Positions 9,794-20,334 of a stretch of DNA of 64,000 nucleotides are shown here, one piece after another (within the stretch, counting starts at the first letter, position 1; the number at the start of each line of letters is the position of its first letter). The stretch spans positions 2,170,001 to 2,234,000 of the forward strand of contig NZ_FOVG01000001.1 of the NCBI RefSeq assembly GCF_900115075.1, given 5' to 3'. The position numbers were made by a program, and so were the translations under genes. Below the pieces are notes generated by a model, which saw only the letters and a program-made list of their open reading frames with translations, was not told where the DNA came from and did no database searches. The stretch is from Candidatus Pantoea varia. GTDB taxonomy: Bacteria > Pseudomonadota > Gammaproteobacteria > Enterobacterales > Enterobacteriaceae.

Positions 9794-9837
9794 CTCCTGT
9801 CACAGCATTCAGACTGAAAAAATTCAGCCTCCCCCGC

Positions 9838-10329
9838 TTAATCGCGGAAGTTCTTAAACTGGAACGGCTGCCCCAGATTGCTGCCGCGCACGATCGCCAT
9901 CGCGCCCTGTAAATCATCACGCGCTTTGCCGGTCACACGTAACGCTTCACCCTGAATCTGGGTCTGCACTTTCAGCTTACTGTCTTTAATCAGCTTCACC
10001 AGCTTCTTCGCCACGTCGCTTTCAATGCCTTTCTTCAGTTTGGCATCAACCGCCCAGCTTTTGCCGCTGTGCTCAATCTCTTCCGGTACCTCTAAGGCAC
10101 CGCCTTCAATCCCGCGCTTCAGCAACTTCTCACGCAAAATATCGACCAGCTGCTTAACCTGAAAATCAGACTCGCTGGTGATTTTGATGGTTTCATTCTT
10201 TTCGTTGAGCTCAAACTCGGCGCTCACGTTGCGGAAATCGAAGCGGGTAGACACTTCACGGTTGGCATTCTCCACCGCATTGCGAATTTCCTGCAGATCG
10301 ACCTCTGAAACGATATCGAAAGATGGCAT
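9838..10329 (-). CDS. yajQ: YajQ family nucleotide-binding protein (UPF0234)
   Basis: A 163-residue cytoplasmic protein with two ferredoxin-like domains in the YajQ family. Members bind nucleotides and, in Xanthomonas and Pseudomonas, cyclic di-GMP. The start is the ATG at 10327-10329 ([10 protein letters not shown]), the universal YajQ N-terminus, behind a GAAGAAGAG ribosome site. An upstream in-frame ATG would add 11 residues and is rejected. It is divergent from panE, as in E. coli. Confidence 0.95.
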   Translation of the reverse strand: MPSFDIVSEVDLQEIRNAVENANREVSTRFDFRNVSAEFELNEKNETIKITSESDFQVKQLVDILREKLLKRGIEGGALEVPEEIEHSGKSWAVDAKLKKGIESDVAKKLVKLIKDSKLKVQTQIQGEALRVTGKARDDLQGAMAIVRGSNLGQPFQFKNFRD

Positions 10330-10464
10330 CTCTTCTTCTCCTGACGCTAAAGTGACATGCATAATACGCGTCTTAAGGTGCTAAATAAAATCAGGCTGCA
10401 CACGACGCTATAATTAAGGTGTGACAGTAAATAATAGATGGATAGCCTGCCAGCGGGAGGCAGC

Positions 10465-11385
10465 ATGAAAATTACCGTGTTAGGTTGCGGTGCTCTGGGT
10501 CAGGTCTGGCTGACAGCGCTGGCCCGCCAGGGACATGAGGTGCAGGGATGGTTGCGCGTGCCGCAGCCCTACTGTTCAGCAAATGTGGTTGATCCTCAGG
10601 GCAACATCTCGAACCGCACCTTTATCGCCAACGATCCGTTGTTCCTGGCAGAAAGCCAGTTGCTGCTGGTCACGCTCAAAGCCCCGCAAGTCTCGCCTGC
10701 GGTGAAAAATCTGGAAAGCGTGCTGCCAGAAAACTGCCCGGTGCTGCTGCTGCACAATGGCATGGGGACGCTGGAGGAGTTGAAAGGGCTGACTCAGCCA
10801 CTGCTGCGCGGTGTCACTACCCATGCGGCGATGCGCGATGGCACCGTCATCAAACACATAGCCAGTGGCATCACCCACATCGGCCCCGGTAACCGCAAAA
10901 GCGCCGCTTACAGCGACCTCGCCGACATCCTGCACCCTGCACTGCCTGATGTGGCCTGGCATGACAATATCCGGGCGGCCTGCTGGCGCAAACTGGCCGT
11001 CAACTGCGTCATCAATCCGCTCAGCGTGGAGTATGAATGCCAGAACGGCGCACTGCGCGCTTACCCAGAGCAGATCGCGCAACTGTGCGAAGAAATCAGC
11101 TGGGTCATGGAGCGCGAAGGCCAGAACGTTGCCAGCGACAGCCTGCAGGACATCATCTTCGACGTGATTGAAAGCACTGCCGCCAACACCTCTTCGATGC
11201 TGCAGGACGTTCGCGCCCAGCGGCTCACCGAAATCGACTATATCAGCGGCTTTCTGCTGCGCCGCGCCCGGACGCACGGCATGGTGCTGACGGAGAATAC
11301 CCGTCTGTATGACATTGTAAAACGCAAGGAGTCCCATTATGACCGCGAACGCATCGGTGCTGGTTTGCCTGGCACATGGCAGTGA
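10465..11385 (+). CDS. panE: 2-dehydropantoate 2-reductase (ketopantoate reductase)
   Basis: A 306-residue NADPH-dependent enzyme that makes pantoate for coenzyme A synthesis. The Rossmann motif is at the start ([15 protein letters not shown]), and the catalytic Lys region is [13 protein letters not shown]. The start at 10465 follows a GGGAGG ribosome site. The end overlaps yajL by 47 bases in another frame. I recall the same arrangement in E. coli, so it is probably real. Confidence 0.96.
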   Translation: MKITVLGCGALGQVWLTALARQGHEVQGWLRVPQPYCSANVVDPQGNISNRTFIANDPLFLAESQLLLVTLKAPQVSPAVKNLESVLPENCPVLLLHNGMGTLEELKGLTQPLLRGVTTHAAMRDGTVIKHIASGITHIGPGNRKSAAYSDLADILHPALPDVAWHDNIRAACWRKLAVNCVINPLSVEYECQNGALRAYPEQIAQLCEEISWVMEREGQNVASDSLQDIIFDVIESTAANTSSMLQDVRAQRLTEIDYISGFLLRRARTHGMVLTENTRLYDIVKRKESHYDRERIGAGLPGTWQ

Positions 11386-11935
11386 AGAAACCGAAGCTGT
11401 CACCACCATAGACCTGCTGGTACGGGCCGGACTGAAAGTGGTTACCGCCAGCGTCGAAAGCGATGGCAACCGTGAGATCGTCTGCTCACGCGGTGTTCGT
11501 CTGCTGGCTGACGTCACACTGGTTGAGGTCGCTGACAGTGATTTCGCCGCCATCGTTCTGCCCGGTGGCCTGAAAGGCGCGGAGACCTTCCGGGACAGCC
11601 CGCTGCTGGTCGAAACAGTGCGTCAGTTTCACCTCAATGAGAAGATTGTCGCCGCGATATGCGCAGCAGCAGGAACGGTGTTGATCCCCCACGATCTCTT
11701 TCCGGTCGGCAACATGACCGGCTTTCCCGGCTTAAAAGAGACCATCCCGGCAGATAAATGGATGGAGCGACGTGTCGTCTGGGATCCGCGTGTCAATCTG
11801 CTGACCAGCCAGGGGCCTGGCACGGCAATGGATTTTGCGCTGAAGCTGATTGATTTACTGGCAGGAAAAGAGATGGCGCGCGAGGTTGCCGCACCGCTGG
11901 TGCTGGCTCCTGGCATTTATGACTATCAGGATTAA
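11339..11935 (+). CDS. yajL: YajL, DJ-1/PfpI family protein deglycase/chaperone
   Basis: A 198-residue DJ-1 superfamily protein linked to protection against oxidative and electrophile damage. The nucleophile-elbow Cys is at residue 108 (AAICAA), and the conserved Glu is in GSEETEAVT. Compared with my memory of E. coli YajL, APGSEE reads AHGSEE and ICAAPATVL reads ICAAAGTVL, both close to the active site. It overlaps the end of panE by 47 bases and has its own ribosome site, AAGGAG, inside panE. Confidence 0.94.
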   Translation: MTANASVLVCLAHGSEETEAVTTIDLLVRAGLKVVTASVESDGNREIVCSRGVRLLADVTLVEVADSDFAAIVLPGGLKGAETFRDSPLLVETVRQFHLNEKIVAAICAAAGTVLIPHDLFPVGNMTGFPGLKETIPADKWMERRVVWDPRVNLLTSQGPGTAMDFALKLIDLLAGKEMAREVAAPLVLAPGIYDYQD

Positions 11936-11957
11936 ATACTCAGGCTTAAAACGAGAA

Positions 11958-11990
11958 AGCCAGTCAGCCCTGAACAGGTGCTGACTGGCT
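11958..11990 (-). terminator. Hairpin between yajL and thiI
   Basis: AGCCAGTCAGC (11958-11968) pairs perfectly with GCTGACTGGCT (11980-11990) across an 11-base loop. On the minus strand it is followed by TTCTCGTTTT, so it probably ends thiI transcription. On the plus strand it lacks a T-tract. Confidence 0.65.
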
Positions 11991-12001
11991 CTGAGACGTG
12001 A

Positions 12002-13450
12002 CTACGGGCGGTAAACTTTAACGTTCTTAAAGCCCTGCTCATGCAGATAGAGCGCCTGAAGACGGCTCATCACACCGCGATCGCAGTAGAGCAGCCAGGT
12101 GCGGTTCTGATCGAGATCGCCAAACTGGGTGCTGAGTTTGTAAAACGGCAGCGATTTCACTTCCGTGGCTTTCAGCGTCAGAGGCTTCTCTTCCTGCTCA
12201 TCGATAGAGCGGATATCCAGCACCACGTCATTCTCGCTCAGCAGGGCGACGGTCTCAACTTCCACCACCTCCTCTTCTGTCTGCTCAGCGATGGTACGGA
12301 TATCGACGTTAGTCGCTTCTTCGATGACCCGATCCAGAATCGTGAAGTCGAAATTCTGCTCTTCCGCCTCAATCTTCTCTTTTACCGCCTTCACGGTCGG
12401 GCTTTTTGAGATCACGCCGCAATATTCCGGCATGGTGCTGGCGAAATCTTCGGTGCCGATCTCACGCGCAATCCGGATGATGTGCTCTTTGTCGTGAGAG
12501 ATCAGCGGGCGCAGAATCAGCGTATCGGACGCGTTATCAATCAGACGCAGGTTGGTCAGCGTCTGGCTCGATACCTGACCTACCGCTTCACCGGTGACCA
12601 GCGCCTGCACGCCATAGCGCTCAGCAATCGTCGAGGCGGCACGAACCATCATACGCTTCAGCACCACGCCCATCTGACCGTCATCCACTTTTTCGAGGAT
12701 CTCACCCACTACCGGCTCAAAATTGATCGCCACGAAGCGTACGCGATGTGAACGACCAAAACGATTCCACAGATAGTGCGCAACCTGACGGACGCCAATT
12801 TCATGGGCGGCACCGCCAAGATTAAAGAAGCAGTAATGCACGCGACTGCCGCGACGCAGCAGCATATAACTGGAGACGCCGGAGTCGAAACCACCGGAAA
12901 TCAGCGACAGCACATCTTCCTGCGTGCCAATCGGGAAACCGCCCAGGCCTTCGTAGCGCGCAGTCACCAGCGTCAGACGATTCTCTTCAACTTCAAGATT
13001 CACCGTCACATCCGGATGTTTAAGCTGCACGCGGGCACTTTCAATATGCTGATTCAGACCACCGCCAACATAGCGCTCCACATCCTGCGAACTGAAGCTA
13101 TGCTTACCACGACGCTTAACACGCACGCAGAAGCTTTTCCCTTCCAGACTGTCGCGATACTGCGCTAACGTCTGTTCAAAGATGTGATGAATATCGGTGT
13201 ATTCGCGATCTTCAACCGCTAAAACGTGATGGATACCGGGAATGCGCGCGAGCTCATCGGGAATAATCTCTCCCAGCGCCGCATTTTTTGACCGCACTTC
13301 AATGTGATCCCAGTGACGCACAACGGCGATTTCGTCGCTTACGGTTTTCAGGACGTTGCGGATATTGCTGGCAAGAATCTTGATAAAGCGCAAACGCACC
13401 GATGGACTCTTGATAGTGATTTCAGGAAATAACTTGATGATAAACTTCAT
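12002..13450 (-). CDS. thiI: ThiI tRNA 4-thiouridylase / thiazole sulfur carrier
   Basis: A 482-residue enzyme that makes 4-thiouridine at tRNA position 8 and supplies sulfur for thiamine thiazole. Domains in order: N-terminal ferredoxin-like (about 1-60), THUMP (60-165), PP-loop ATPase with SGGFDSGV (about 185), and a C-terminal rhodanese domain. The rhodanese Cys is residue 456 (WLLYCDRG). The length equals the E. coli protein. It is divergent from xseB. Confidence 0.97.
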   Translation of the reverse strand: MKFIIKLFPEITIKSPSVRLRFIKILASNIRNVLKTVSDEIAVVRHWDHIEVRSKNAALGEIIPDELARIPGIHHVLAVEDREYTDIHHIFEQTLAQYRDSLEGKSFCVRVKRRGKHSFSSQDVERYVGGGLNQHIESARVQLKHPDVTVNLEVEENRLTLVTARYEGLGGFPIGTQEDVLSLISGGFDSGVSSYMLLRRGSRVHYCFFNLGGAAHEIGVRQVAHYLWNRFGRSHRVRFVAINFEPVVGEILEKVDDGQMGVVLKRMMVRAASTIAERYGVQALVTGEAVGQVSSQTLTNLRLIDNASDTLILRPLISHDKEHIIRIAREIGTEDFASTMPEYCGVISKSPTVKAVKEKIEAEEQNFDFTILDRVIEEATNVDIRTIAEQTEEEVVEVETVALLSENDVVLDIRSIDEQEEKPLTLKATEVKSLPFYKLSTQFGDLDQNRTWLLYCDRGVMSRLQALYLHEQGFKNVKVYRP

Positions 13451-13682
13451 GGCGACACAGCTTCGTTGAGCAAATAAGTGCTAAAACAGGCGGCACTTAG
13501 CTGGTAAAATCACAAAATTGCGGGCTGCAAGGCGCAGTCGCATCCGAGGCGCGGGAGTATATCACCTTTGTCAGGTGACTGCTTCTTCATCAGCCGCCGC
13601 ATTGATTATTTTGCTAATCATAGGGTCTCAGCTACCATGACCGATTGCGAGATAATGTCCCAACCGTGAGTCGACACGAAAT

Positions 13683-13925
13683 ATGCCGAAAAAAGCCGAA
13701 CAGCCAGCCAGCTTTGAAACGTCATTGCAGCAGCTGGAGCAGATTGTCAGCCGTCTGGAAAGTGGTGAACTGCCGCTGGAAGAAGCCCTGAACGAATTTG
13801 AGCGTGGCGTGCAGCTGGCGCGGAATGGCCAGCAGACGCTGCAGCAGGCTGAACAGCGGGTCCGTATTCTGCTGAACGATGATAAAGATGCCGACCTCAC
13901 TGCTTTCACGCCGGAAAACGACTAA
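13683..13925 (+). CDS. xseB: Exodeoxyribonuclease VII small subunit
   Basis: An 80-residue helical protein, the small subunit of the single-strand exonuclease ExoVII. The family core is plain: [24 protein letters not shown], and [12 protein letters not shown]. It is the first gene of the xseB-ispA-dxs-yajO operon, and its stop overlaps the ispA start (TAATG). Confidence 0.97.
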   Translation: MPKKAEQPASFETSLQQLEQIVSRLESGELPLEEALNEFERGVQLARNGQQTLQQAEQRVRILLNDDKDADLTAFTPEND

Positions 13926-14824
13926 TGGATTTCGCCCGATTACTCGACGTTTATCAGCAGCAGGTGAATGCCGCGCTGACGCGTTTTATAGAGCCACTTC
14001 CTTTTCAGAGTTCTCCTCTGGTGAATGCCATGCATTATGGGGCATTATTAGGCGGTAAACGCCTGCGTCCTTTTCTGGTCTACGCTACCGGTGAAATGCT
14101 CCACGCCGACCCGGCGAGTCTGGATGCGCCCGCCGCCGCGGTTGAATGCATTCATGCGTACTCTCTGATTCATGACGATCTCCCTGCGATGGACGATGAT
14201 GCATTGCGTCGCGGGCAGCCAACCTGTCACATTAAATATGGCGAAGACACGGCGATCCTGGCAGGCGATGCCCTGCAGACGCTGGCCTTCTCAATTCTGG
14301 CAGATGAAGCAATGCCCGGTGTCAGCGCCGAATATCGTCTGATGATGCTCTCCGAACTGGCTAAAGCCAGCGGCGTAGCCGGGATGTGTGGCGGACAGGC
14401 GCTGGATTTAGCGGCGGAAGGCAAATCCGTGGACCTCGACCAGTTGGAACAGATTCATCGCCATAAAACCGGCGCGCTGATCCGCTCAGCCGTGCGGTTA
14501 GGCGCCTTATCGGCAGGCGAGGCAGGCCGCGAAGCGCTACCGCTGCTCGACCGCTACGCAGAGGCTATCGGCCTCGCGTTTCAGGTGCAGGACGACATTC
14601 TGGATGTCGTGGGTGATACGGCGGTGATCGGAAAACGCCAGGGAGCCGATCAGGATCTGGGAAAAAGCACCTATCCTTCACTATTGGGCCTTGAAAATGC
14701 CCGTGCCAAAGCGCGGGATTTGTATCAGGAAGCTCTTGATGCTTTAAAAATGCTCGCTGCGCACTCTTATAACACTACAGCACTGCAGGCGCTGGCGAGC
14801 TTCATAATTGAACGCGACAAATAA
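13925..14824 (+). CDS. ispA: Farnesyl diphosphate synthase
   Basis: A 299-residue all-helical prenyltransferase that condenses IPP with DMAPP and GPP to give farnesyl diphosphate. The first aspartate-rich motif is DDLPAMDDD (from residue 84), the second is DDILD (near residue 224), and the substrate-binding GGKRLRP lies near residue 43. It is coupled to xseB by a one-base overlap. dxs follows 19 bases after its stop. Confidence 0.97.
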   Translation: MDFARLLDVYQQQVNAALTRFIEPLPFQSSPLVNAMHYGALLGGKRLRPFLVYATGEMLHADPASLDAPAAAVECIHAYSLIHDDLPAMDDDALRRGQPTCHIKYGEDTAILAGDALQTLAFSILADEAMPGVSAEYRLMMLSELAKASGVAGMCGGQALDLAAEGKSVDLDQLEQIHRHKTGALIRSAVRLGALSAGEAGREALPLLDRYAEAIGLAFQVQDDILDVVGDTAVIGKRQGADQDLGKSTYPSLLGLENARAKARDLYQEALDALKMLAAHSYNTTALQALASFIIERDK

Positions 14825-14843
14825 CTTCCATAATGAGTCTCTG

Positions 14844-16709
14844 ATGAGTTTTGATATTGCTAAATACCCGACACTGGCGCTGGCAAACACGGTTCAGGAG
14901 CTGCGCGCCCTGCCAAAAGAGAAGTTGCCTGCGCTGTGTGATGAACTGCGTCAGTATCTGTTAGACAGTGTGAGCCGCTCCAGCGGTCATTTTGCATCGG
15001 GTCTGGGCGTAGTCGAACTGACGGTCGCGCTACATTATGTCTATAACACCCCCTTTGACCATCTGGTATGGGATGTGGGTCATCAGGCTTATCCGCACAA
15101 AATTCTGACCGGTCGCCGCGATCGCATCGGCACCATTCGTCAGAAAAATGGCGTACACCCGTTTCCGTGGCGCGGCGAAAGTGAATATGACGTCTTAAGC
15201 GTCGGTCACTCATCGACCTCCATCAGTGCCGGTCTTGGCATGGCTGCAGCTGCAGAACGTGAAGGCCAGGGCCGTCGCACCGCCTGTATTATTGGCGATG
15301 GCGCCATCACTGCGGGTATGGCATTTGAAGCGATGAACCATGCCGGTGATATTAAGCCGGACATGCTGGTCATCCTCAACGACAACGAGATGTCGATCTC
15401 TGAAAACGTCGGTGCGCTGAATAACCGCCTGGCGCAGATCCTGTCAGGTAAAACCTACGCGCGACTGCGCGAAGGCAGCAAGCGTGTACTGACCAGCCTG
15501 CCGCCGATTAAAGAGCTGGTAAGACGCACCGAAGAGCATCTTAAAGGCATGGTTGTGCCGGGTACGCTGTTTGAAGAGCTGGGCTTCAACTACATCGGCC
15601 CGGTTGACGGTCACGATGTGCTGACGCTGGTGAATACGCTGAGCAACATGCGCAGCCTGAAAGGGCCGCAGTTCCTGCATATCATGACCAAAAAAGGCAA
15701 AGGCTACGCACCGGCAGAGGAAGATCCGATTGCCTGGCACGCCGTGCCTAAATTTGACCCGGCGATTGGCGAACTGCCAAAAAGCGCGGAAGGTCTGCCG
15801 AGCTACTCTAAAATCTTCGGTAACTGGCTGTGCGAAATGGCTGCCGACGATCCGAAACTGATGGCAATCACCCCGGCGATGCGTGAAGGCTCCGGCATGG
15901 TGGCCTTCTCCCGTGAATTCCCGAATCAATATTTTGATGTGGCGATTGCCGAGCAGCACGCAGTGACCTTCGCAGCGGGTATGGCGATTGGCGGCTACAA
16001 ACCGATTGTTGCCATCTACTCGACGTTCCTGCAGCGCGCTTACGATCAGCTGATCCATGACGTCGCCATCCAGAAACTGCCGGTCCTGTTTGCTATCGAT
16101 CGCGGTGGTATTGTGGGTGCGGATGGTCAGACTCACCAGGGCGCATTTGACCTCGCCTATCTGCGCTGCGTGCCGGATATGGTGATCATGACCCCAAGCG
16201 ATGAGAATGAGTGTCGGCAGATGCTCTACACCGGCTATCACCATCAGGCTGGCCCAAGTGCAGTGCGCTATCCGCGCGGCACGGGTGTCGGCACACCGCT
16301 GGCTCCGCTGCAGAGCCTGCCGCTGGGTAAAGCGGTCGTGAAACGTCAGGGTGAAAAGCTGGCGATTCTGAACTTCGGTACTCTGTTGCCGGAAGCCGCC
16401 GCCACGGCGGAAGCGCTGAACGCGACCCTGGTGGATATGCGCTTTGTGAAGCCGCTGGATGAGGCGCTGATCGCCGAGCTCGCCGCCACGCACGACTCCC
16501 TCATTACGCTGGAAGAAGGCGCAATCAAAGGCGGAGCGGGTAGCGGCGTAAATGAATTTATCATGGCAAAACGTCTGGCGGTTCCGGTGCTTAACATCGG
16601 TCTGCCCGATGAGTTCATCCCGCAGGGCACGCAGGATGAAGTGCGCCATGACTATCTGCTGGATGCCGAAGGCATTCAGCAACAGATCGCCCGCTGGCTG
16701 GCGCAGTAA
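14844..16709 (+). CDS. dxs: 1-deoxy-D-xylulose-5-phosphate synthase
   Basis: A 621-residue thiamine-diphosphate enzyme that condenses pyruvate and glyceraldehyde-3-phosphate, the first step of the MEP isoprenoid pathway and a source for thiamine and pyridoxal. The ThDP motif starts at GDGAITAG, and [13 protein letters not shown] and the transketolase-type pyrimidine domain are present. I use the ATG at 14844 ([11 protein letters not shown]), the family start. An upstream in-frame ATG would lie inside ispA. Confidence 0.97.
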   Translation: MSFDIAKYPTLALANTVQELRALPKEKLPALCDELRQYLLDSVSRSSGHFASGLGVVELTVALHYVYNTPFDHLVWDVGHQAYPHKILTGRRDRIGTIRQKNGVHPFPWRGESEYDVLSVGHSSTSISAGLGMAAAAEREGQGRRTACIIGDGAITAGMAFEAMNHAGDIKPDMLVILNDNEMSISENVGALNNRLAQILSGKTYARLREGSKRVLTSLPPIKELVRRTEEHLKGMVVPGTLFEELGFNYIGPVDGHDVLTLVNTLSNMRSLKGPQFLHIMTKKGKGYAPAEEDPIAWHAVPKFDPAIGELPKSAEGLPSYSKIFGNWLCEMAADDPKLMAITPAMREGSGMVAFSREFPNQYFDVAIAEQHAVTFAAGMAIGGYKPIVAIYSTFLQRAYDQLIHDVAIQKLPVLFAIDRGGIVGADGQTHQGAFDLAYLRCVPDMVIMTPSDENECRQMLYTGYHHQAGPSAVRYPRGTGVGTPLAPLQSLPLGKAVVKRQGEKLAILNFGTLLPEAAATAEALNATLVDMRFVKPLDEALIAELAATHDSLITLEEGAIKGGAGSGVNEFIMAKRLAVPVLNIGLPDEFIPQGTQDEVRHDYLLDAEGIQQQIARWLAQ

Positions 16710-16720
16710 CCTCCTCTCTG

Positions 16721-16742
16721 TGCGCTCCCCCTGGGGAGCGCA
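16721..16742 (+). other. Perfect hairpin between dxs and yajO
   Basis: TGCGCTCCCC and GGGGAGCGCA form a 10-base perfect stem with almost no loop, 12 bases after the dxs stop. There is no T-tract, so it is more likely an mRNA-stabilising or weak pausing structure than a full terminator. Confidence 0.5.
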
Positions 16743-16789
16743 ACATCCTGCTATGCTGTAACCTTTGCACTTTCGCAGGAGCCTCCATC

Positions 16790-17764
16790 ATGAAAACGAT
16801 TCAACTGGGTACCACCGCTCTGCAGGTGTCGCGCCTCTGTCTGGGTTGTATGACCTATGGCGAGCCAGCGCGCGGTAATCACGCCTGGACGCTGCCGGAA
16901 GAGAGTAGCCGTCCGCTGATCCAGCAGGCACTGAACGCGGGCATCAACTTCTTTGATACCGCGAACAGCTACTCAGATGGCAGCAGTGAAGAGATCCTGG
17001 GCCGGGCGCTGAAAGATTTCGCCCGCCGCGAAGAGATTGTGGTCGCCACTAAAGTCTATTTCCCGCTGACCAATCTGTCACAGGGCCTGTCGCGCAGGAA
17101 TATCCTGCAATCGATTGATGACAGCCTGCAGCGTCTTGGCATGGAGTATGTCGACCTGCTGCAGATTCACCGCTGGGACTACGACACGCCGCTGGAAGAG
17201 ACGCTGGAGGCGCTGCATGAGGTGGTGCAGGCTGGCAAAGCCCGCTATATCGGTGCCTCGTCGATGCACGCCAGCCAGTTTGCTCAGGCGCTACAGATGC
17301 AGTCGGATCAGGGCTGGCATCGCTTTGTCAGCATGCAGGATCAGTACAACCTGATTCAGCGCGAAGAGGAGCGTGAAATGCATCCGCTCTGTCTGAAAGA
17401 GCAGATCGCCGTACTGCCCTGGAGTCCGCTGGCGCGCGGTAAGCTGACCCGCCCATGGGGTGAGAACACCGCGCGTTCCGCCTCTGACCAGGTGATGGCG
17501 AAGCTCTATGACAAGACCGAAGAGAATGATGCGGTGATTGCAGAGCGGCTGGCGCAGGTGGCGGAAAGTAAAGGTGTAACGCGGGCGCAGGTGGCGCTGG
17601 CCTGGCTGCTGAGTAAGCCTGCCGTTACCGCACCGATTATTGGCGCGTCGCGTGCTGAGCAGTTTGAGGATCTGGTCAAGGCAGTGGATGTCACGCTGAG
17701 TGACGATGAGATTACCCTGCTGGAAGAGGTCTATCAGCCGCATCAGGCGGTCGGATTCGAGTAA
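16790..17764 (+). CDS. yajO: YajO family aldo/keto reductase
   Basis: A 324-residue NADPH-dependent oxidoreductase with a TIM barrel. The catalytic tetrad region is visible: FFDTANSYS (Asp, Tyr), VATKVYF (Lys) and LQIHRWD (His). E. coli YajO has been linked to 1-deoxyxylulose metabolism and thiamine supply, which fits its position after dxs. The NADP-binding GASRAEQFEDL lies near the end. The ribosome site is GCAGGAG. Confidence 0.92.
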   Translation: MKTIQLGTTALQVSRLCLGCMTYGEPARGNHAWTLPEESSRPLIQQALNAGINFFDTANSYSDGSSEEILGRALKDFARREEIVVATKVYFPLTNLSQGLSRRNILQSIDDSLQRLGMEYVDLLQIHRWDYDTPLEETLEALHEVVQAGKARYIGASSMHASQFAQALQMQSDQGWHRFVSMQDQYNLIQREEEREMHPLCLKEQIAVLPWSPLARGKLTRPWGENTARSASDQVMAKLYDKTEENDAVIAERLAQVAESKGVTRAQVALAWLLSKPAVTAPIIGASRAEQFEDLVKAVDVTLSDDEITLLEEVYQPHQAVGFE

Positions 17765-17771
17765 ACCTGAC

Positions 17772-17791
17772 GTGACGCCCCAGGGCGTCAC
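17772..17791. terminator. Hairpin between convergent yajO and pgpA
   Basis: GTGACGCC and GGCGTCAC form a perfect 8-base stem with a CCAG loop, eight bases after the yajO stop and 26 bases from the pgpA stop. T-tracts are weak on both sides. Confidence 0.5.
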
Positions 17792-17817
17792 CTCTTATCA
17801 GGCGTTCAGTATGGTGG

Positions 17818-18312
17818 TTAAGCCGCCAGCCAGACCCCAATGCCATAGAGCATGGCAGCGGAAATCACGCCAGCAATAATATCATCAACCATTATGCCCA
17901 TACCGCCATGCACATTGCGGTCAAACCAGCGAATCGGCCACGGCTTCCACATATCCAGAATACGGAACAGCACAAAGCCACCCAATACCCATTGCCAGCT
18001 GTTGACCGGAATCGCCATCAGCGTAATCCACATGCCGATAAACTCATCCCAGACAATGCTTCCGTGATCGTGTACGCCCATATCTTTGGCGGTGCGATGG
18101 CAGAGATAAACGCCGACGCAAATACCGACCAGAACGACCAGCGAATAGAGATCCTGTGGCAGAAAGGTCATCAGCCACCAGAATGGGATAGCTGCCAGCG
18201 ATCCCATAGTGCCAGGCACGACCGGGCTTAATCCGCTGCCGAAACCGGTCGCCAGCAGATGCCAGGGATTGCTCATCCGCAGGCGACTCTTCGCCACGTC
18301 GTTATTTAGCAT
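17818..18312 (-). CDS. pgpA: Phosphatidylglycerophosphatase A
   Basis: A 164-residue inner-membrane enzyme that dephosphorylates phosphatidylglycerophosphate to phosphatidylglycerol. The conserved core [19 protein letters not shown] and the acidic [15 protein letters not shown] are intact. I chose the ATG at 18310-18312 ([10 protein letters not shown]), which overlaps the thiL end by 11 bases. A longer in-frame start 15 codons upstream has no support. It is the last gene of the nrdR-to-pgpA operon. Confidence 0.94.
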   Translation of the reverse strand: MLNNDVAKSRLRMSNPWHLLATGFGSGLSPVVPGTMGSLAAIPFWWLMTFLPQDLYSLVVLVGICVGVYLCHRTAKDMGVHDHGSIVWDEFIGMWITLMAIPVNSWQWVLGGFVLFRILDMWKPWPIRWFDRNVHGGMGIMVDDIIAGVISAAMLYGIGVWLAA

Positions 18313-19279
18313 CAAAATGATCAAACCCTTTATGACGGAATGTGGCGGGCTTGCCATTATCCAGCAGCGTTAAGCCTTCCGACTCCGGTGCCATCTGTCC
18401 GATGCAGGTATAAGGCACGCCCAGATGCCCCAGCGCCACATCCAGCGCGCCGCGATTCACTTCCGGCACGGTGAAGCAGAGTTCGTAGTCTTCGCCGCCA
18501 CTCAGCGCCCAGCGCAGTACCTGCTCAGGCTCGAAGTGGTCGCGCAGCGCAGCCGATAGCGGCAACGCATCCAGGTTAAGCCGGGCGCCGCAGCCGCTGG
18601 CTTTCAGCACATGGCCGAGATCGGAAATCAGACCGTCGGAAATATCCACCGCCGAGGAGGCCAGCGATCGCAGAGCCTGACCCTGCAGAATGCGCGGCAT
18701 CGGACGCAGATGACGTTTAATCAGCGCTTCATGCACCGCCGGATCGCTGATGCGGCAGTGATGCTGCAGCAACGCCAGACCCGCCGCGCTGTCACCCAGC
18801 GTGCCGGTCACGAAGATCCAGTCGCCCGGCTTCGCGCCGGAACGCTTCAGGGCGCGGCCCTGCGGCACCAGACCGTGAATGGCCAGCGTCAGACTCAGCG
18901 GGCCACGCGTAGTATCGCCGCCCACCAGTTGCATATCGTAATATTCCAGCAGTTCAAACAGGCTTTCACTGAAGGCAGAGAGCCAGCTCTCATCGACCTG
19001 CGGCAGCGTCAGGGCAAGCGTCAGCCATGCGGGATCGGCGCCCATAGCAGCAAGGTCGCTGAGATTCACAGCCAGGGCTTTGTAACCCAGATCGGCAGGA
19101 TGGATATCCCGTAAGAAGTGCACACCCGCGACCAGTGTATCGGTGCTGATCGCCAGCGTCTGTTTTTCCGGCACGCTAAGTAACGCACAATCGTCACCGA
19201 TGCCGAGTTCGACATCACGGCGGCTGCGTGTTCTGCGGTTGAAGTAGCGTGCGATGAGTTCAAATTCACCACAAGACAT
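18302..19279 (-). CDS. thiL: Thiamine-monophosphate kinase
   Basis: A 325-residue ATP-dependent kinase that forms thiamine diphosphate. It has a PurM-like fold, with Mg/ATP-binding [28 protein letters not shown] and [12 protein letters not shown] all present. The N-terminal MSCGEFELI matches the E. coli protein. It sits between nusB and pgpA as in other Enterobacterales. Confidence 0.96.
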   Translation of the reverse strand: MSCGEFELIARYFNRRTRSRRDVELGIGDDCALLSVPEKQTLAISTDTLVAGVHFLRDIHPADLGYKALAVNLSDLAAMGADPAWLTLALTLPQVDESWLSAFSESLFELLEYYDMQLVGGDTTRGPLSLTLAIHGLVPQGRALKRSGAKPGDWIFVTGTLGDSAAGLALLQHHCRISDPAVHEALIKRHLRPMPRILQGQALRSLASSAVDISDGLISDLGHVLKASGCGARLNLDALPLSAALRDHFEPEQVLRWALSGGEDYELCFTVPEVNRGALDVALGHLGVPYTCIGQMAPESEGLTLLDNGKPATFRHKGFDHFDAK

Positions 19280-19305
19280 AATTGCGTTCCGCTTAACCCT
19301 TTATG

Positions 19306-19332
19306 AAAAAAGGCCGGCAAGCCGGCCTTTTT
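19306..19332 (-). terminator. Terminator/attenuator between nusB and thiL
   Basis: GGCCGGC (19312-19318) pairs with GCCGGCC (19321-19327). On the minus strand a run of six T residues follows. It lies directly after the nusB stop and 30 bases before thiL, so thiL-pgpA is either expressed by read-through or from a promoter of its own. Confidence 0.85.
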
Positions 19333-19334
19333 GT

Positions 19335-19754
19335 TTATTTGCGATTGGGTCGAATTTGTGGACCGGCTTTATCCAGCACGCCGTTAACAAATTTATGACT
19401 GTCTTCGGCACCGAAGACTTTCGCCAGCTCAATCCCTTCGTTGATGGCCACTTTATAAGGCACATCATTACGTTTGCTCAGCTCATACAGCGAGATGCGC
19501 AGGATAGCTTTTTCTACCTGGCCCAGCTCTTCGAGCTGACGCGACAGATAGGGCTTCATCAGTCCATCCAGATACGCACTGTTGGTCGCCACACCGGACA
19601 GCAGTTCGCGGAAGTAGGTAATATCGACGTCTTTGACGTCCTGTTCCGCCAGAAACTGGTATTCCACATCGGCAATGTCGTTATTCGACAACTGCCAGGA
19701 GTAAAGCGCCTGAACAGCGCACTCACGGGCGCGACGACGAGCAGCAGGTTTCAC
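19335..19754 (-). CDS. nusB: Transcription antitermination factor NusB
   Basis: A 139-residue all-helical protein that, with NusE (S10), binds boxA RNA in rRNA operons. The family core [18 protein letters not shown] and the C-terminal [19 protein letters not shown] are intact. It has the same length as E. coli NusB. It starts 19 bases after ribE. Confidence 0.97.
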   Translation of the reverse strand: MKPAARRRARECAVQALYSWQLSNNDIADVEYQFLAEQDVKDVDITYFRELLSGVATNSAYLDGLMKPYLSRQLEELGQVEKAILRISLYELSKRNDVPYKVAINEGIELAKVFGAEDSHKFVNGVLDKAGPQIRPNRK

Positions 19755-19773
19755 AAAATTCCCCTTACAAAAA

Positions 19774-20244
19774 TCAGGCTTTAATGGCTTTCAATACGTT
19801 GATCATTTCGAGCGCAGTCAGAGCCGCTTCAGCACCTTTGTTACCCGCTTTGGTGCCAGCACGCTCAATGGCCTGCTCGATGCTTTCAGTGGTCAGCACG
19901 CCAAACGCGACAGGAATCTCGCTGTTCATGGCAACGCTGGCGATACCTGAGCTGGCTTCACCCGCCACATATTCGAAGTGAGCAGTGCCACCACGAATGA
20001 CGGTGCCGAGTGCGATAATCGCATCATATTTGCCGGAGTTTGCCAGCGCACGTGCTGCCAGAGGCAGTTCGTAAGCACCAGGCACCCAGACTACGGTGAT
20101 ATTGTCATCTTTGACCTGGCCGATACGTTTCAGGGCATCAATTGCGCCATCCAGCAGGCTGTCATTAATGAAGTTGTTAAAACGCGCAATAACGATGGCA
20201 ACATTGGCCTCAGGCGTTGCAACAGCAGCTTCGATAACTTTCAT
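19774..20244 (-). CDS. ribE: 6,7-dimethyl-8-ribityllumazine synthase
   Basis: A 156-residue enzyme (also called RibH) that condenses the pyrimidine intermediate with dihydroxybutanone phosphate to lumazine, the penultimate riboflavin step. It forms 60-subunit capsids. Conserved [26 protein letters not shown] and the [10 protein letters not shown] tail are present. The start is the ATG at 20244 ([10 protein letters not shown]) behind AAAGGATAAGT. An upstream ATG would add 18 unrelated residues. Confidence 0.97.
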   Translation of the reverse strand: MKVIEAAVATPEANVAIVIARFNNFINDSLLDGAIDALKRIGQVKDDNITVVWVPGAYELPLAARALANSGKYDAIIALGTVIRGGTAHFEYVAGEASSGIASVAMNSEIPVAFGVLTTESIEQAIERAGTKAGNKGAEAALTALEMINVLKAIKA

Positions 20245-20334
20245 ACTTATCCTTTCAGGGGTTTGGTTAGCCCCGCGCAGGGGGGCGGATTCTATCATAC
20301 TCTTGGGCGGCGTGCTCTCGCTTTTCCGACCGTG

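Larger units (their letters stand above)
9168..9837. other. 670-base non-coding stretch rich in inverted repeats
   Basis: I find no credible gene between yajR and yajQ. The open frames here lack ribosome sites, are Arg/Ser/Pro-rich and mirror each other on both strands. Two complex inverted-repeat blocks stand out (9287-9392 and about 9499-9690), and a terminator for yajQ closes the stretch. The symmetry is far more than expected for an ordinary spacer and suggests structured, probably repeated, intergenic DNA. Confidence 0.75.

Noticed and set aside
11339-11385. panE/yajL 47-base overlap as a possible frameshift
   Set aside because: The same overlap is, as I recall, present in E. coli, and both proteins have normal ends and starts.
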